From positions 1-34,957 of IMG/VR virus record IMGVR_UViG_3300040856_000759: DNA of 34,957 bases. The stretch is one strand, 5' to 3'. Below the pieces are notes generated by a model. That model ran no database searches and was not told the DNA's origin. It saw only the letters and a program-made list of their open reading frames with translations. Position 1 is the stretch's first letter; each line of letters starts with the position of its first letter. Below are positions 1 through 7,783 of this stretch, piece after piece. The position numbers and the translations under genes were made by a program. Source of the stretch: a virus.

Positions 1-520
1 TACGTAACCAATCAATAACATGTTCCCCCTTCATGCTCCACCCACCGTTTCTTTGTAGACAGATAAGAACATGGTCGCCGCTGTTTGTATACGGAAGTAA
101 TTGTAGTCCATATCTATTTGCTAATCTGTCCCAGTGCTCTGGAGTAGTAATATCGTGATTACAATAATCTCCTGTTGTAGGAAATACACCATCAAAACTA
201 AAGCGTATTAATTCACTGTCGTTAAATTTGCCTGTTGCGTAACTAAACATATTACTATCAATAATAACACAGCGTTTAGGTTTTACTGTATTTCTTTGAT
301 GTACTAGACGCCTAAATTGCAAGTGAGGTGCATTTTTTCCATGTTCATGAACGAAACCTTGCAGTACAGCAACATCACATTCTTGATATGTTGTACCTTC
401 TATTGCAACACCTTCGTCACCGGCGGCAGTTACTCCTTGCACATAAGCATGTAACATTGCAGGCTTAGCCGGGTTATTGTTGCGTGGAGGAATACCTCCT
501 AAAAAACTTACTACTTTCAT
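1..520 (-). CDS. GT-B-like sugar-cluster protein, C-terminus cut by the window edge
   Basis: The reading frame is open for 173 codons from ATG at 520 to the left edge, so the C-terminal part is missing. The ATG overlaps the stop of the upstream pyruvyl transferase-like gene as TAATG, which fixes the start and suggests translational coupling. No signal peptide or membrane segment is visible. Residues about 50-165 align by eye with the 301-aa protein at 4932-5837: both have a 'DV..LQ/FFQ' opening, a 'W..L/I' block and a 'GD[HN][VI]L[IV]CLQ' strand. It is therefore probably a third member of that local family, whose complete members look like GT-B glycosyltransferases of the capsule-synthesis type. 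The substrate is unknown. The family call rests on the paralogues because the informative C-terminal half is outside the window. Confidence 0.7.
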   Translation of the reverse strand, partial: MKVVSFLGGIPPRNNNPAKPAMLHAYVQGVTAAGDEGVAIEGTTYQECDVAVLQGFVHEHGKNAPHLQFRRLVHQRNTVKPKRCVIIDSNMFSYATGKFNDSELIRFSFDGVFPTTGDYCNHDITTPEHWDRLANRYGLQLLPYTNSGDHVLICLQRNGGWSMKGEHVIDWLR

Positions 521-1473
521 TAAAGAACTGCCTTGACTTTAGTCCAAAAATCTTTTGTGGCGTTTCTTGCTTCTTCTAATGCGTTAGGGTATATCGGTGC
601 TTCGTCTAAAGCATCTAGCCAACCTGCGGGTTTACCTAACAAATAAGGTTTGTGTTTTAATGAATAAAATTTTGAACTCCAAGGTCCTAACACAATTACT
701 TTTTTACCTAAAAGTGTACCCCAGTATGCACCATGATAACTGTTAGTTAAAATTGTATTAGCACTACCTAGTAATTCAATTGTTTGCTCCATATTGGAAC
801 CACTATTGATAAATCTTGGAACAGGTGTTGGTCCAAAATCGTTACCTTTAATTAATTGTTTTTTGTGTTCAAAAACAATAATATCGTTCTTAACCGGATA
901 TTTTTTGTCAAATGCTGGATGCATACAACTTGCACAAGGAACCCAATCCCAATCAGGATGTTGTGCTTGAAATAGTTCGCCCCAATAATCGCGAACTCCA
1001 ATGAGATCAAAATCTTTCATGCGTCTTGGGTATTTTATATTGTGTGAATTTGCAGAATTGTAGTCTCTTTGGTTGTGTCCTGCTCCCCAAATAACTCTTT
1101 TAACTTCTTTATTTTCTTCTATTTGTCTAATTATATTAACAACATCTTCTTTTAATCTTTTATTAAATTCTGCATATAATTCTTTATATTTTGGATTACA
1201 CAATCTCCAACGATGATCCCACATTTCATTTAATTGGTTAACATCTGGACGATCAAAAACCATGTTTATAGCATCGCCAAAAAATTCGTTGGCTAATAAA
1301 CCACCACCACCATAAATTACAGGAATATCATCTGGAAAAGGGTGCCTACCAATTTGTGTGATATCTACTTTTTCATATTCGCTGTCTTTTAAAAAATATT
1401 GTAATGGATCACTAGCCATATCTCCAATATTATTTGCGTCTCTTCTGTGAATTACTACTGCTTTTATTGACAT
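520..1473 (-). CDS. polysaccharide pyruvyl transferase-like protein
   Basis: 317 aa. The sequence carries the marks of the PS_pyruv_trans family (CsaB/WcaK type): N-terminal 'NIGDM' near residue 15, a glycine-rich GGGGLL at 55-60, 'WGAG.N' near 130, 'IGVRD' near 158, and a C-terminal 'TNSYHGAYWGTLLGKK' block near 245-260. Known members move pyruvate from phosphoenolpyruvate onto sugars of exopolysaccharide or cell-wall polymers, giving ketal groups; they act in the cytoplasm. Relatives in phages and in sugar clusters can have other activities, so the exact reaction is not proven. It starts with ATG after an AAAGGA ribosome site and ends overlapping the next gene. It sits in a cluster of glycosyltransferases, which fits a role in decorating a surface glycan. 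Confidence 0.75.
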   Translation of the reverse strand: MSIKAVVIHRRDANNIGDMASDPLQYFLKDSEYEKVDITQIGRHPFPDDIPVIYGGGGLLANEFFGDAINMVFDRPDVNQLNEMWDHRWRLCNPKYKELYAEFNKRLKEDVVNIIRQIEENKEVKRVIWGAGHNQRDYNSANSHNIKYPRRMKDFDLIGVRDYWGELFQAQHPDWDWVPCASCMHPAFDKKYPVKNDIIVFEHKKQLIKGNDFGPTPVPRFINSGSNMEQTIELLGSANTILTNSYHGAYWGTLLGKKVIVLGPWSSKFYSLKHKPYLLGKPAGWLDALDEAPIYPNALEEARNATKDFWTKVKAVL

Positions 1474-1493
1474 GTATTATCCTTTATTTTTAA

Positions 1494-2228
1494 TTATGTG
1501 CGAACCTCAAAGGTATCACTTTTCTTGACTTTACCTTTATAGTGTGTCATGTATTCTGCAAGAACGGTGTGCTTAAAAATTGTGTTATGTTTCCTATTAC
1601 CCAAATCATTGAAGATATTTCCGTGTTTTTGGAACTCATTTACCACTGCCCCAAACACATCTCCGTCATAAAACCTTCTAAGTTCTGCACCATAACCTCT
1701 AACGTAGTATTCACGATAGCGATTAACAAAATCTTCAAAATAATAATGTCTAGTGTTTGTAATATAAAACCCTGTTTCACCACAAAGTACAGGTTTTATT
1801 TTTTGAAACCCTTCACCTTTGGTTTTTTTATGGTCATAAACAACAGCCATGTAGGTTGCAAGAAAGTGTCCAGGAGCAAGATTACATAAAAAGTCATAAG
1901 GTACAGGTTTAAATGTAATTACATCGCTATCTAGCCATATGACTCGATCCACACCCTGAAACTGACAGGCACGTAACCAACTAAATGCTTTATAACTGAA
2001 AATTTTCACTCTCTTTTTGTAGTCTGTTTCTTGAAAATCTCTAAAATCTTGATCAAGTTCATCAAAACTGTGATACATTACATTGTCGTGATTATCTAAT
2101 GTAAAATCTTCAGCAAAAACATGAAGTGTAATTTCTTTTGGCCAATATTTTACAAAACTGTCGATGCAATTTTTTCCTAATTTGTCGTAATAGGCTTTAT
2201 TCTGTGTTGTTACTGCTATAAATTTCAA
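1494..2228 (-). CDS. GT-A-fold glycosyltransferase
   Basis: 244 aa. The core signal is 'RVIWLDSDVITFKPVP' at about 95-110: a hydrophobic beta strand ending in a DxD motif (D100, D102), which in GT-A enzymes binds the metal and nucleotide-sugar. The N-terminus 'KFIAVTTQNKAYYDKLGKNC' and the later 'GETGFYITNTRHYYFEDFV' fit GT8-like or related transferases of nucleotide-activated sugars. Donor and acceptor cannot be told. No membrane segment is seen, so a cytoplasmic enzyme is likely. The start codon overlaps the stop of the preceding gene by 4 nt (ATGA), so it is translated in the same operon as the GT-B-like and GT8-like genes upstream. Confidence 0.75.
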   Translation of the reverse strand: MKFIAVTTQNKAYYDKLGKNCIDSFVKYWPKEITLHVFAEDFTLDNHDNVMYHSFDELDQDFRDFQETDYKKRVKIFSYKAFSWLRACQFQGVDRVIWLDSDVITFKPVPYDFLCNLAPGHFLATYMAVVYDHKKTKGEGFQKIKPVLCGETGFYITNTRHYYFEDFVNRYREYYVRGYGAELRRFYDGDVFGAVVNEFQKHGNIFNDLGNRKHNTIFKHTVLAEYMTHYKGKVKKSDTFEVRT

Positions 2229-3016
2229 AATCCTAATATCCTTTTTGCAGTACCGTCCTTCAATTCGTCAATATGAAATTGCCCATAGGCTAAATGACAT
2301 GCCCATTCATATACTTCGTCTTGATCAGGGTACCTTGGTTGTTCAATTTGTGTCAAATCATCAGATGCCAATTCCATAGCGGCATTTGGAGCCAGTGTAA
2401 ATACTGGTATACCGTATAATATGGCTTCAGTTGCCGCAATGCTTTGTAGTGTTACCACAGCAAACGCATTATCTAGTTCTTGGTAGATTGTTTTTTCAAT
2501 TCTTTCTTGTCTTTTGGCTTTTTCTCTAATTACAATAGGTCGATCGGTATGCTTTTTGATCATTTCTACTGTTTCTCGACGCCATTTTACCATATCAATG
2601 TTATAAAACCTTGCAGGCTTTTCACTTGGCATTACTACAAGAATATTTCTACCATCTCTCTTCCACGTAGGAATGCTAATGCCTAATTTTTCAAGTCTGT
2701 CCGAAGGTCTTTGTTCGACAATATCGTGTTGTAGGTCGTTTTTTACAATTCTATGAAATAATTTAAATCCGTTTGGGTTAATTGGACTTTTATAGTTACC
2801 TATATAACCACTATCCATGTAATAGAAGTCTCTTTGTTCTGCCCAACACTGTTGCATTAACTTGAATTTTAAAATTCCACGTAAAAAGATAGGTCCTGAT
2901 GTTTCATTAAAATTAAATTGATCAGAATGTGTTGGGGCAACACCAAAACTCTTGGCGAGCATGTTAATATATTCGTCGGAAGCGTTTTTACTTAGGAATG
3001 TTAAATTGTTTTCCAT
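2225..3016 (-). CDS. GT-B-like protein, paralogue of the 4932-5837 product
   Basis: 263 aa. Two blocks are shared with the 301-aa product encoded at 4932-5837. One is 'ILVVMPSEKP' followed by 'W...TVEMIKKHTDRPIVIR'. The other is a C-terminal 'NAFAVVTLQSIAATEAILYG' then IPVF. The second resembles the donor-binding half of capsule-synthesis GT-B transferases, where an invariant E sits in a helix after the 'A.V...S' strand. The C-terminal tail 'DELKDGTAKRIL' also matches 'EEISNGTAWEHL' in the paralogue. The N-terminal half is diverged and shorter. It overlaps the preceding gene by 16 nt and the next by 4 nt. I infer a glycosyltransferase, but an inactive or non-sugar role is possible. Confidence 0.65.
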   Translation of the reverse strand: MENNLTFLSKNASDEYINMLAKSFGVAPTHSDQFNFNETSGPIFLRGILKFKLMQQCWAEQRDFYYMDSGYIGNYKSPINPNGFKLFHRIVKNDLQHDIVEQRPSDRLEKLGISIPTWKRDGRNILVVMPSEKPARFYNIDMVKWRRETVEMIKKHTDRPIVIREKAKRQERIEKTIYQELDNAFAVVTLQSIAATEAILYGIPVFTLAPNAAMELASDDLTQIEQPRYPDQDEVYEWACHLAYGQFHIDELKDGTAKRILGF

Positions 3017-3693
3017 TGTTGACCTGTTTTGTTTGCAGTTTCAATCCACAAATCAGCATAGTCTACATCTTGACAGTTTGCAAACCACGGTCCACCTTCG
3101 GTAAAGTGAATTGCTTTTGGTTTTCCGTCTTGTGGTTCCTTGTACCAACCTTCTAACCAGTTCCACTCATGGCTGATTTGACCAATTTCTTTGTCTTTTA
3201 GCCAACTAAAGCGGTGCATGAACTTTCCAGTTTCTTTGTTTACCATGCTAGGTATAACTTGTTGGTTACTAGGATGTCCACAATTCCATAATACCATTGA
3301 ACTCCAGTTTTTTCTTGGATAAAGTGTCTGCTGTTTGCCGTCCATTTTGACACCTTCTTTGGGAGTATAGTCATGATGCACACACATTACTGCATATTTG
3401 TCATCACGTTGTGATAATAACTTATCAACATCGTCTAACCATAAAAAATCACAATCACAAAACAATGCCCAACCTTTATAATCCATTAGATAAGGAATTA
3501 AAAATCTTGTAAATGTAAATTCAGTGCTACTAAGCGAATCATGTGGCCTTGTGTATATGCCTTTGTCACGAAGTTCGTTAATTTTTAAATATTTTATGTC
3601 AATAGGTTCTTCAGTTGTGTGACGTAAACTGTATTCACAAACATCACTTGCAATTGGTTCACGGGAGTCATACCCAATAAAAATAGTGTTCAT
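3001..3693 (-). CDS. GT8-like glycosyltransferase
   Basis: 230 aa. It begins 'MNTIFIGYDSREPIASDVCE', typical of GT8-like family members in marine phages, followed by 'EFTFTRFLIPYL' and 'GWALFCDCDFLWLDDV', whose D80-C-D82 is a DxD metal/nucleotide-sugar site. A 'SSMVLWNCGHP' block and 'AIHFTEGGPWF' follow, in line with the acceptor side of such enzymes. It has no transmembrane segment. The start is fixed by a TAATG overlap with the upstream cytidylyltransferase-cupin gene. The sugar donor is unknown. The neighbouring fusion protein could supply a CDP-activated donor, which is inference from position only. Confidence 0.78.
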   Translation of the reverse strand: MNTIFIGYDSREPIASDVCEYSLRHTTEEPIDIKYLKINELRDKGIYTRPHDSLSSTEFTFTRFLIPYLMDYKGWALFCDCDFLWLDDVDKLLSQRDDKYAVMCVHHDYTPKEGVKMDGKQQTLYPRKNWSSMVLWNCGHPSNQQVIPSMVNKETGKFMHRFSWLKDKEIGQISHEWNWLEGWYKEPQDGKPKAIHFTEGGPWFANCQDVDYADLWIETANKTGQQWKTI

Positions 3694-4487
3694 TATTTTC
3701 CTTCTTTCCCGTAATTTTCATCAACGCCAACACGCTGTATGTCATCTTCAATACAATTATCACCAAATTGTATTTCAATAATTCTTAACGGTTTGTTAGT
3801 TTTGTTTTCTAGTTGGTGCCATTCACCTACATCTATATTTAAACTTTGGAATTTACTAAGTGTTGCCCACTCGTCTAAATCTGTACTACGATCTATAGTG
3901 TTTACCGTGGCAGTGCCTTCACTTACAAACCATAGTTCATTTCTGTGTTTGTGTTTTTGCATACTCAACCGTTTACCTGGGTCAACTGTAAGTTCTTTTA
4001 ACTTAACTTCATTGCCAACACCAAATAAAACTCTATAATAACCCCAAGGACGTTCAGTTTTAGGATATTTGTATTCTTCTAGTATCCAACTGCTTGAATT
4101 CTTTTTATCTTCACCACCTACACCAAACTTAAATGTTAATCTAGGATGAAATACTTCCATTTCTGGAATATTTTCTTTTGTTCTGTCACCGCCGTTAGCA
4201 AATATGTAATCTTCTTGTGGCCATTTAGACATAGTTTGTCTAATTGCATCTGATGCTGTGTTATCACTGTCATCGAACGCAATAACTTCGTCTACTACTG
4301 CTAATTCTTTAACTATTGCTACACGTTCCTCATAAGGCATAAACGGTTTGCCTTTTTTACGTGTTAACCACTCATCAGAATTGACTCCAACAACCAAATA
4401 ATCGCCTAATTCTTTAGCGGCTTTAAAGTAGGCAATGTGCCCTGAGTGTAAGGGATCAAACCCTCCAGTTACTATTACAACTTTCAT
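3693..4487 (-). CDS. cytidylyltransferase-like domain fused to a mannose-6-phosphate isomerase-type cupin
   Basis: 264 aa with two domains. Residues 1-135 form a nucleotidyltransferase of the TagD/RfaE C-terminal type: 'GGFDPLHSGH' at 8-17 contains the HxGH nucleotide site, and 'VGVNSDEW' follows. Residues about 140-260 form a cupin like the C-terminal domain of type II mannose-6-phosphate isomerases: 'RPWGYYRVL', then Q177, H179, H181 and E184 as likely metal ligands, with H224 in the second motif. Such enzymes make activated sugars or polyols and isomerise hexose phosphates; the true substrates are not visible. The start lies exactly 5 nt after AATAAATA, with no Shine-Dalgarno, like several virion genes here. 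That suggests a late, possibly leaderless transcript entering the downstream glycosyltransferases. Confidence 0.78.
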   Translation of the reverse strand: MKVVIVTGGFDPLHSGHIAYFKAAKELGDYLVVGVNSDEWLTRKKGKPFMPYEERVAIVKELAVVDEVIAFDDSDNTASDAIRQTMSKWPQEDYIFANGGDRTKENIPEMEVFHPRLTFKFGVGGEDKKNSSSWILEEYKYPKTERPWGYYRVLFGVGNEVKLKELTVDPGKRLSMQKHKHRNELWFVSEGTATVNTIDRSTDLDEWATLSKFQSLNIDVGEWHQLENKTNKPLRIIEIQFGDNCIEDDIQRVGVDENYGKEGK

Positions 4488-4492
4488 GTTAA

Positions 4493-4500
4493 TATTTATT
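4493..4500 (-). promoter_or_regulatory. late-promoter-like element AATAAATA before the cytidylyltransferase-cupin gene
   Basis: Reading on the minus strand, AATAAATA is followed by TTAAC and then ATG at 4487. It differs from the T4 late consensus TATAAATA by one base and overlaps the end of the upstream methyltransferase gene. The 5-nt gap puts the expected start of transcription at the A of the ATG. Confidence 0.55.
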
Positions 4501-4939
4501 TGTAGCAGTCTGCCAGTATGTATTTGTTGATTTTTGCTATTTTTACTGTTGAAAAGTGTTTATTCAATAAAGTAAAAAGTGTATTTTCATTATATACTTG
4601 TTTCCACCCACGAGATGTCTTTGGCGCCTTAATTGCTAAAGCCATAAAGATAAATCTGCTACAAGTTGGTTGTATAGTTTTTAAAAATTTATCTGGATCA
4701 TCTAAATACTCAAGGACTCCTAATACAAGTCCTACTTCTGCTGTATGTTTGATTGTAAATTCTTCGTTAAAATCAATTTGATAATCTGCTAAAGGGTTTA
4801 AGTCATATCCTACATAATCTTTAAAAGATAGATAGTTGCAAACAGATTTATCTCCGCAACCAAAATCTAAAACTGTTTTATTTTCTATATTGTAATCTTT
4901 TAAGAAACGATTTCTTTCACTCCACACGGGTTCAGTCAA
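4496..4939 (-). CDS. short class I SAM-dependent methyltransferase-like protein
   Basis: 147 aa. 'TVLDFGCGDKSVCNYL' near residues 22-37 is a motif I SAM-binding loop, 'YVGYDLNP' is motif II with the acidic residue that holds the ribose, and 'VGLVLGVLEYLDDP' fits the motif IV region. The protein is shorter than the usual 200-250 aa, and its second half lacks a clear substrate domain. It overlaps the upstream GT-B-like gene by 8 nt. Its place among sugar enzymes suggests methylation of a glycan or sugar nucleotide, but this is inference. A degenerate or non-catalytic protein is also possible. Confidence 0.65.
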   Translation of the reverse strand: MTEPVWSERNRFLKDYNIENKTVLDFGCGDKSVCNYLSFKDYVGYDLNPLADYQIDFNEEFTIKHTAEVGLVLGVLEYLDDPDKFLKTIQPTCSRFIFMALAIKAPKTSRGWKQVYNENTLFTLLNKHFSTVKIAKINKYILADCYK

Positions 4940-5837
4940 AGTAAACTCCTTTTAAATGTTCCCATGCTGTACCATTGGATATTTCTTCTTTAGTCCATAG
5001 CATATATCCAGCATCATAGCACCATTGTGTTCTATCAATATTAACATTAGGGTTTTCAATATTTTCTAATTTGTTTTGATTGCTAATATTCCAAACGACA
5101 CTTTCATCACTTAACGGAAATGTAGGAATTCCTTCTAGTGTACTCTCAACTAATGCGTTAGTGTTGTACCCAACAACCGCCCAAGCATTATTAAAATCTT
5201 CCTCTAATGATTTGCCTCCTTCTATCTTGTTTCTGTTTTTGAACACTGATGATATTTCTACATTATCTATAGTTGATTTAAATTGTAAGAAGTTTAGTTT
5301 CTTATGATGTACGTGAGGTCTAATTATTATTTTTCTGTCTGTATATTTTCTAATTGTTTCAATAGTGTATCTAATCCAGTGTTCATAAGTACCATATTTT
5401 TCGTATAAAGAATTAAGTGTGCTGTCACCGGGTTTTTGTAAACACACAAGAATGTTGTCACCAGGTGAACTCCAATCTTTAATTTCTAAATTTTGTAAAT
5501 CTTTAATTGTATTCCATCTATCTGCAGGACTATTCTCATTATTAAAATTGCCATTACGCAAAAAATGATTCCAACCTAACCTAAAATAACAACGAGAATC
5601 TGTAATAGGAAAACTGTTTTTTCTAAACAAATTACTTTCGCATACTAGTGTAGGTTTATTTTGTTCTTTAATATATTGATATGATTTTACATTTTTTGTT
5701 TTGCTTTTTTGTACATTAATTTGAAAAAACACATCAGCAGTTTCTTTTAACGAATTATCGTAATCTATTAGGTGCCAATTTGGTAAGTTGAACCCAATGT
5801 TAAAATAATTAATTTCTTTAAAAGATACAATATTCAT
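4932..5837 (-). CDS. GT-B-like glycosyltransferase, best-preserved member of a local three-gene family
   Basis: 301 aa. The middle holds 'GDNILVCLQKPGDSTLN', then 'YEHWIRYTIETIRKYTDRKI' and 'IIRPH'. The C-terminal half holds 'NNAWAVVGYNTNALVESTLE' and 'GIPTFPLSD', the layout of the donor-binding domain in capsule polysaccharide GT-B transferases (conserved E in the helix after the 'AVVG..S/T' strand). It aligns along much of its length with the products at 2225-3016 and 1-520. There is no signal peptide. It overlaps the FkbM gene by 4 nt and the short methyltransferase by 8 nt, so it is part of one coupled operon. The sugar is unknown. Confidence 0.7.
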   Translation of the reverse strand: MNIVSFKEINYFNIGFNLPNWHLIDYDNSLKETADVFFQINVQKSKTKNVKSYQYIKEQNKPTLVCESNLFRKNSFPITDSRCYFRLGWNHFLRNGNFNNENSPADRWNTIKDLQNLEIKDWSSPGDNILVCLQKPGDSTLNSLYEKYGTYEHWIRYTIETIRKYTDRKIIIRPHVHHKKLNFLQFKSTIDNVEISSVFKNRNKIEGGKSLEEDFNNAWAVVGYNTNALVESTLEGIPTFPLSDESVVWNISNQNKLENIENPNVNIDRTQWCYDAGYMLWTKEEISNGTAWEHLKGVYFD

Positions 5838-6493
5838 TTTATTGCTAAAAAGTTGCTCTCGTATACCGTATCTAGAATGCGTTCTTTTTGTGTAATATTA
5901 GAAAATACATCTCTCGGTATTTTATCTAGTGTAATAATACTGTGTATTGTAAAGTTATTTTCTGTAAAAAAGTCATACAAATCATTAGCAGTATAGTTGT
6001 ACTCTTGAAAATGTATTTGATTACATTCAAAATAAACTAGACTAGTTTTTTGTAAAGTTTTTACTGCGCCTTGTAGTGCAGGAAGTTCTGCACCTTCTAC
6101 ATCTATCTTAATAAAGTAAGGATCGATGTTATAACTATCAACGGTTTTACTTTGTAGTGTTAGTTCGTTGTAATTTTCTAATCTATAATGTTTTCTTAAT
6201 CCACTCCACCCTGCACGATCAAGATCTTGATAAAATGTTACACTACCTGGTTCATTAGATACCACATCATTGTATACAAATACATTATTATCTTTTCTAT
6301 AACGACGTTTTAGTCTATTAAAATGATCCGGCAACGCTTCAATACAATGAAATTCTGCATCAGGAAAATATGTTACATAAGGAACCAACCATTTACCTGT
6401 GCGTGATCCTATATCAATCATAGTCATGTCTGTAGGTGCATGAGTTGTAATATAATCGTATATTAATTTTGTATCTTGTTTTTTAAAGTTCAT
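5834..6493 (-). CDS. FkbM-family methyltransferase
   Basis: 219 aa. The SAM fold is seen at 'MTMIDIGSRTGKWLVPYV' (about 23-40), 'FHCIEALPDHFNRLKRRY' (motif II region) and the FkbM hallmark 'FIKIDVEGAELPALQGA' (about 127-143). FkbM enzymes O-methylate hydroxyl groups of sugars, polyketides and glycolipids in the cytoplasm. The length is normal for the family. Its place between GT25-like and GT-B-like genes, with 4-nt overlaps on both sides, suggests methylation of a glycan built by the neighbours. The acceptor is unknown. Confidence 0.85.
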   Translation of the reverse strand: MNFKKQDTKLIYDYITTHAPTDMTMIDIGSRTGKWLVPYVTYFPDAEFHCIEALPDHFNRLKRRYRKDNNVFVYNDVVSNEPGSVTFYQDLDRAGWSGLRKHYRLENYNELTLQSKTVDSYNIDPYFIKIDVEGAELPALQGAVKTLQKTSLVYFECNQIHFQEYNYTANDLYDFFTENNFTIHSIITLDKIPRDVFSNITQKERILDTVYESNFLAIK

Positions 6494-7080
6494 ACAAATA
6501 ATTTTCTTCTATAATATTTTACATCAAACAGTATACTGTTAAACATTACTCTAGGAATTATCCAACCGTATTTTCTAACCACTTCAAGTGCTTTTTTGCA
6601 ACCTAAAGGTGTAATAAGATACGCATCTGCATTCTTTAAACAGTTGTTTTCAAAGTAAGGATAATCATCTCCGCCTATATTGTAATTGGGTTTAGGTAAA
6701 GATTGTATTGAGTTTTCGTACTCCCATTCACCGGCACTTAAATTTAAAACTTCAGTATAAAAGTCATTTACATTGCCTGGAATAGGCCATTGTTGCCAAC
6801 AGCAGTCTTCAATTATTAGGGTTGGTTTATCAGATTCAGCACCCAGTCGCCATGCTTTTAGATGATCATAAAATGTTAAAAAATGACCATTTTCTCTATG
6901 GTTACTGTTTCTATAATTTTTATATTTTCCGAAAGTTGCTGGAGGTATTTTGTTTACTTGATCGATTGTTCGAATACCTGTAATAGATCTATTGTTATAA
7001 CCTAGTTCAACACAACGGTCATAACACTCTTGGTAATTGTTTTGATTGGTTTTTATTATTATAACATCAAAGTGATGCAT
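6490..7080 (-). CDS. GT25-like glycosyltransferase (LPS biosynthesis type)
   Basis: 196 aa. The protein opens with 'FDVIIIKTNQ' and 'YQECYDRCVELGYNN', has 'HFLTFYDHLKAWRLGAESDK' followed by 'PTLIIEDCCW', and near the end 'ADAYLITPLGCKKALEVV'. This order matches the Glyco_transf_25 family (lipooligosaccharide galactosyl/glucosyltransferases), where the acidic pair after the 'LIIED' strand binds metal. The gene overlaps the end of uvsY by 14 nt, so the recombination operon runs straight into the sugar cluster. Donor and acceptor are unknown. Confidence 0.68.
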   Translation of the reverse strand: MHHFDVIIIKTNQNNYQECYDRCVELGYNNRSITGIRTIDQVNKIPPATFGKYKNYRNSNHRENGHFLTFYDHLKAWRLGAESDKPTLIIEDCCWQQWPIPGNVNDFYTEVLNLSAGEWEYENSIQSLPKPNYNIGGDDYPYFENNCLKNADAYLITPLGCKKALEVVRKYGWIIPRVMFNSILFDVKYYRRKLFV

Positions 7081-7525
7081 CTTCCATTCCTGCTACACGT
7101 AATTTAGTAATATTAGTTATCTGCCATTGCTTCATGTCGATGCCTTTTAAGATTCCTAACCACTTGTTACGTAGCAGTGCAAACTCGTTGATAATTTTTT
7201 CCATATCAACTACGTCTGCTTCGCCGTCAACATATTTTTCAACATCGCGACTGCTTAATGCTCTTTGATAGTTTTCTAAGTATTGCTTAAAATATTTACT
7301 TCTTGTTCTGCGTAGTTCGATGTTTAGGTATTCGAGGATTGCTTCAATTTCTTGTAGTTGTCCAAAACGTTTTTCTACAACACCAGGCAAACTAGAGGCG
7401 TTCTTTTCAAGATTGCCTTTCAAAGCACACTCTATCCTAGCATCTTCCATTTGTCCCTCATACCATAGTATAGCATCAGGAATGCAAGAAATATCAGTTG
7501 AAATCCTCGAATACCAATTTATCAT
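7067..7525 (-). CDS. uvsY: UvsY-like recombination mediator
   Basis: 152 aa, close to the 137 aa of T4 UvsY. In T4, UvsY forms hexamers, displaces gp32 from single-stranded DNA and loads UvsX. The central part (about 50-135) is charged and helical, with 'ELRRTRSKYFKQYLENYQRA', and ends with 'KWLGILKGIDMKQWQITNI', which resembles the UvsY C-terminal 'YWGILL...IKSRGFAIKHI' pattern. The start ATG directly follows the stop of the small acidic gene (TAAATG). The position just after uvsX and a small gene supports the call more strongly than sequence identity, which is low. Confidence 0.7.
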   Translation of the reverse strand: MINWYSRISTDISCIPDAILWYEGQMEDARIECALKGNLEKNASSLPGVVEKRFGQLQEIEAILEYLNIELRRTRSKYFKQYLENYQRALSSRDVEKYVDGEADVVDMEKIINEFALLRNKWLGILKGIDMKQWQITNITKLRVAGMEDASL

Positions 7526-7783
7526 TTAATAATCTTCCGAATCATATTCATCATAGTCTTCATCATAATCATTATCGTATACCTCTTCGTCGCCATATAC
7601 TTCTGTTACAGCGTCTTTGAGATAAGGATCCTGATCTGCTAACTGATATAACATCGGTTCTTCTAGACCATTGTCTACACACCAGTTTATAAACTTGTTA
7701 GCACAATCTTGTTTGCTTTTAACATCGACAAATTCAGCAAACGAATCCCAAAGGTCAATTAATTGTTCGTCACTTAGATTCAA
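7526..7783 (-). CDS. small acidic protein between uvsX and uvsY
   Basis: 85 aa if it starts at TTG 7783. This start is chosen because AGGAG (7791-7795) lies 7 nt upstream, and the protein then begins right before the apparently conserved helix 'LSDEQLIDLWDSFAEF'. The overlap with the uvsX end is then only 14 nt. Alternative starts at ATG 7819 or 7855 would give 97 or 109 aa, with longer overlap and poorer ribosome sites. The C-terminus is strikingly acidic ('DNDYDEDYDEYDSEDY'), like the acidic tails of DNA mimics or of single-strand binding protein partners. I do not recognise the family. The context suggests a helper of UvsX, UvsY or gp32. Confidence 0.65.
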   Translation of the reverse strand: MNLSDEQLIDLWDSFAEFVDVKSKQDCANKFINWCVDNGLEEPMLYQLADQDPYLKDAVTEVYGDEEVYDNDYDEDYDEYDSEDY

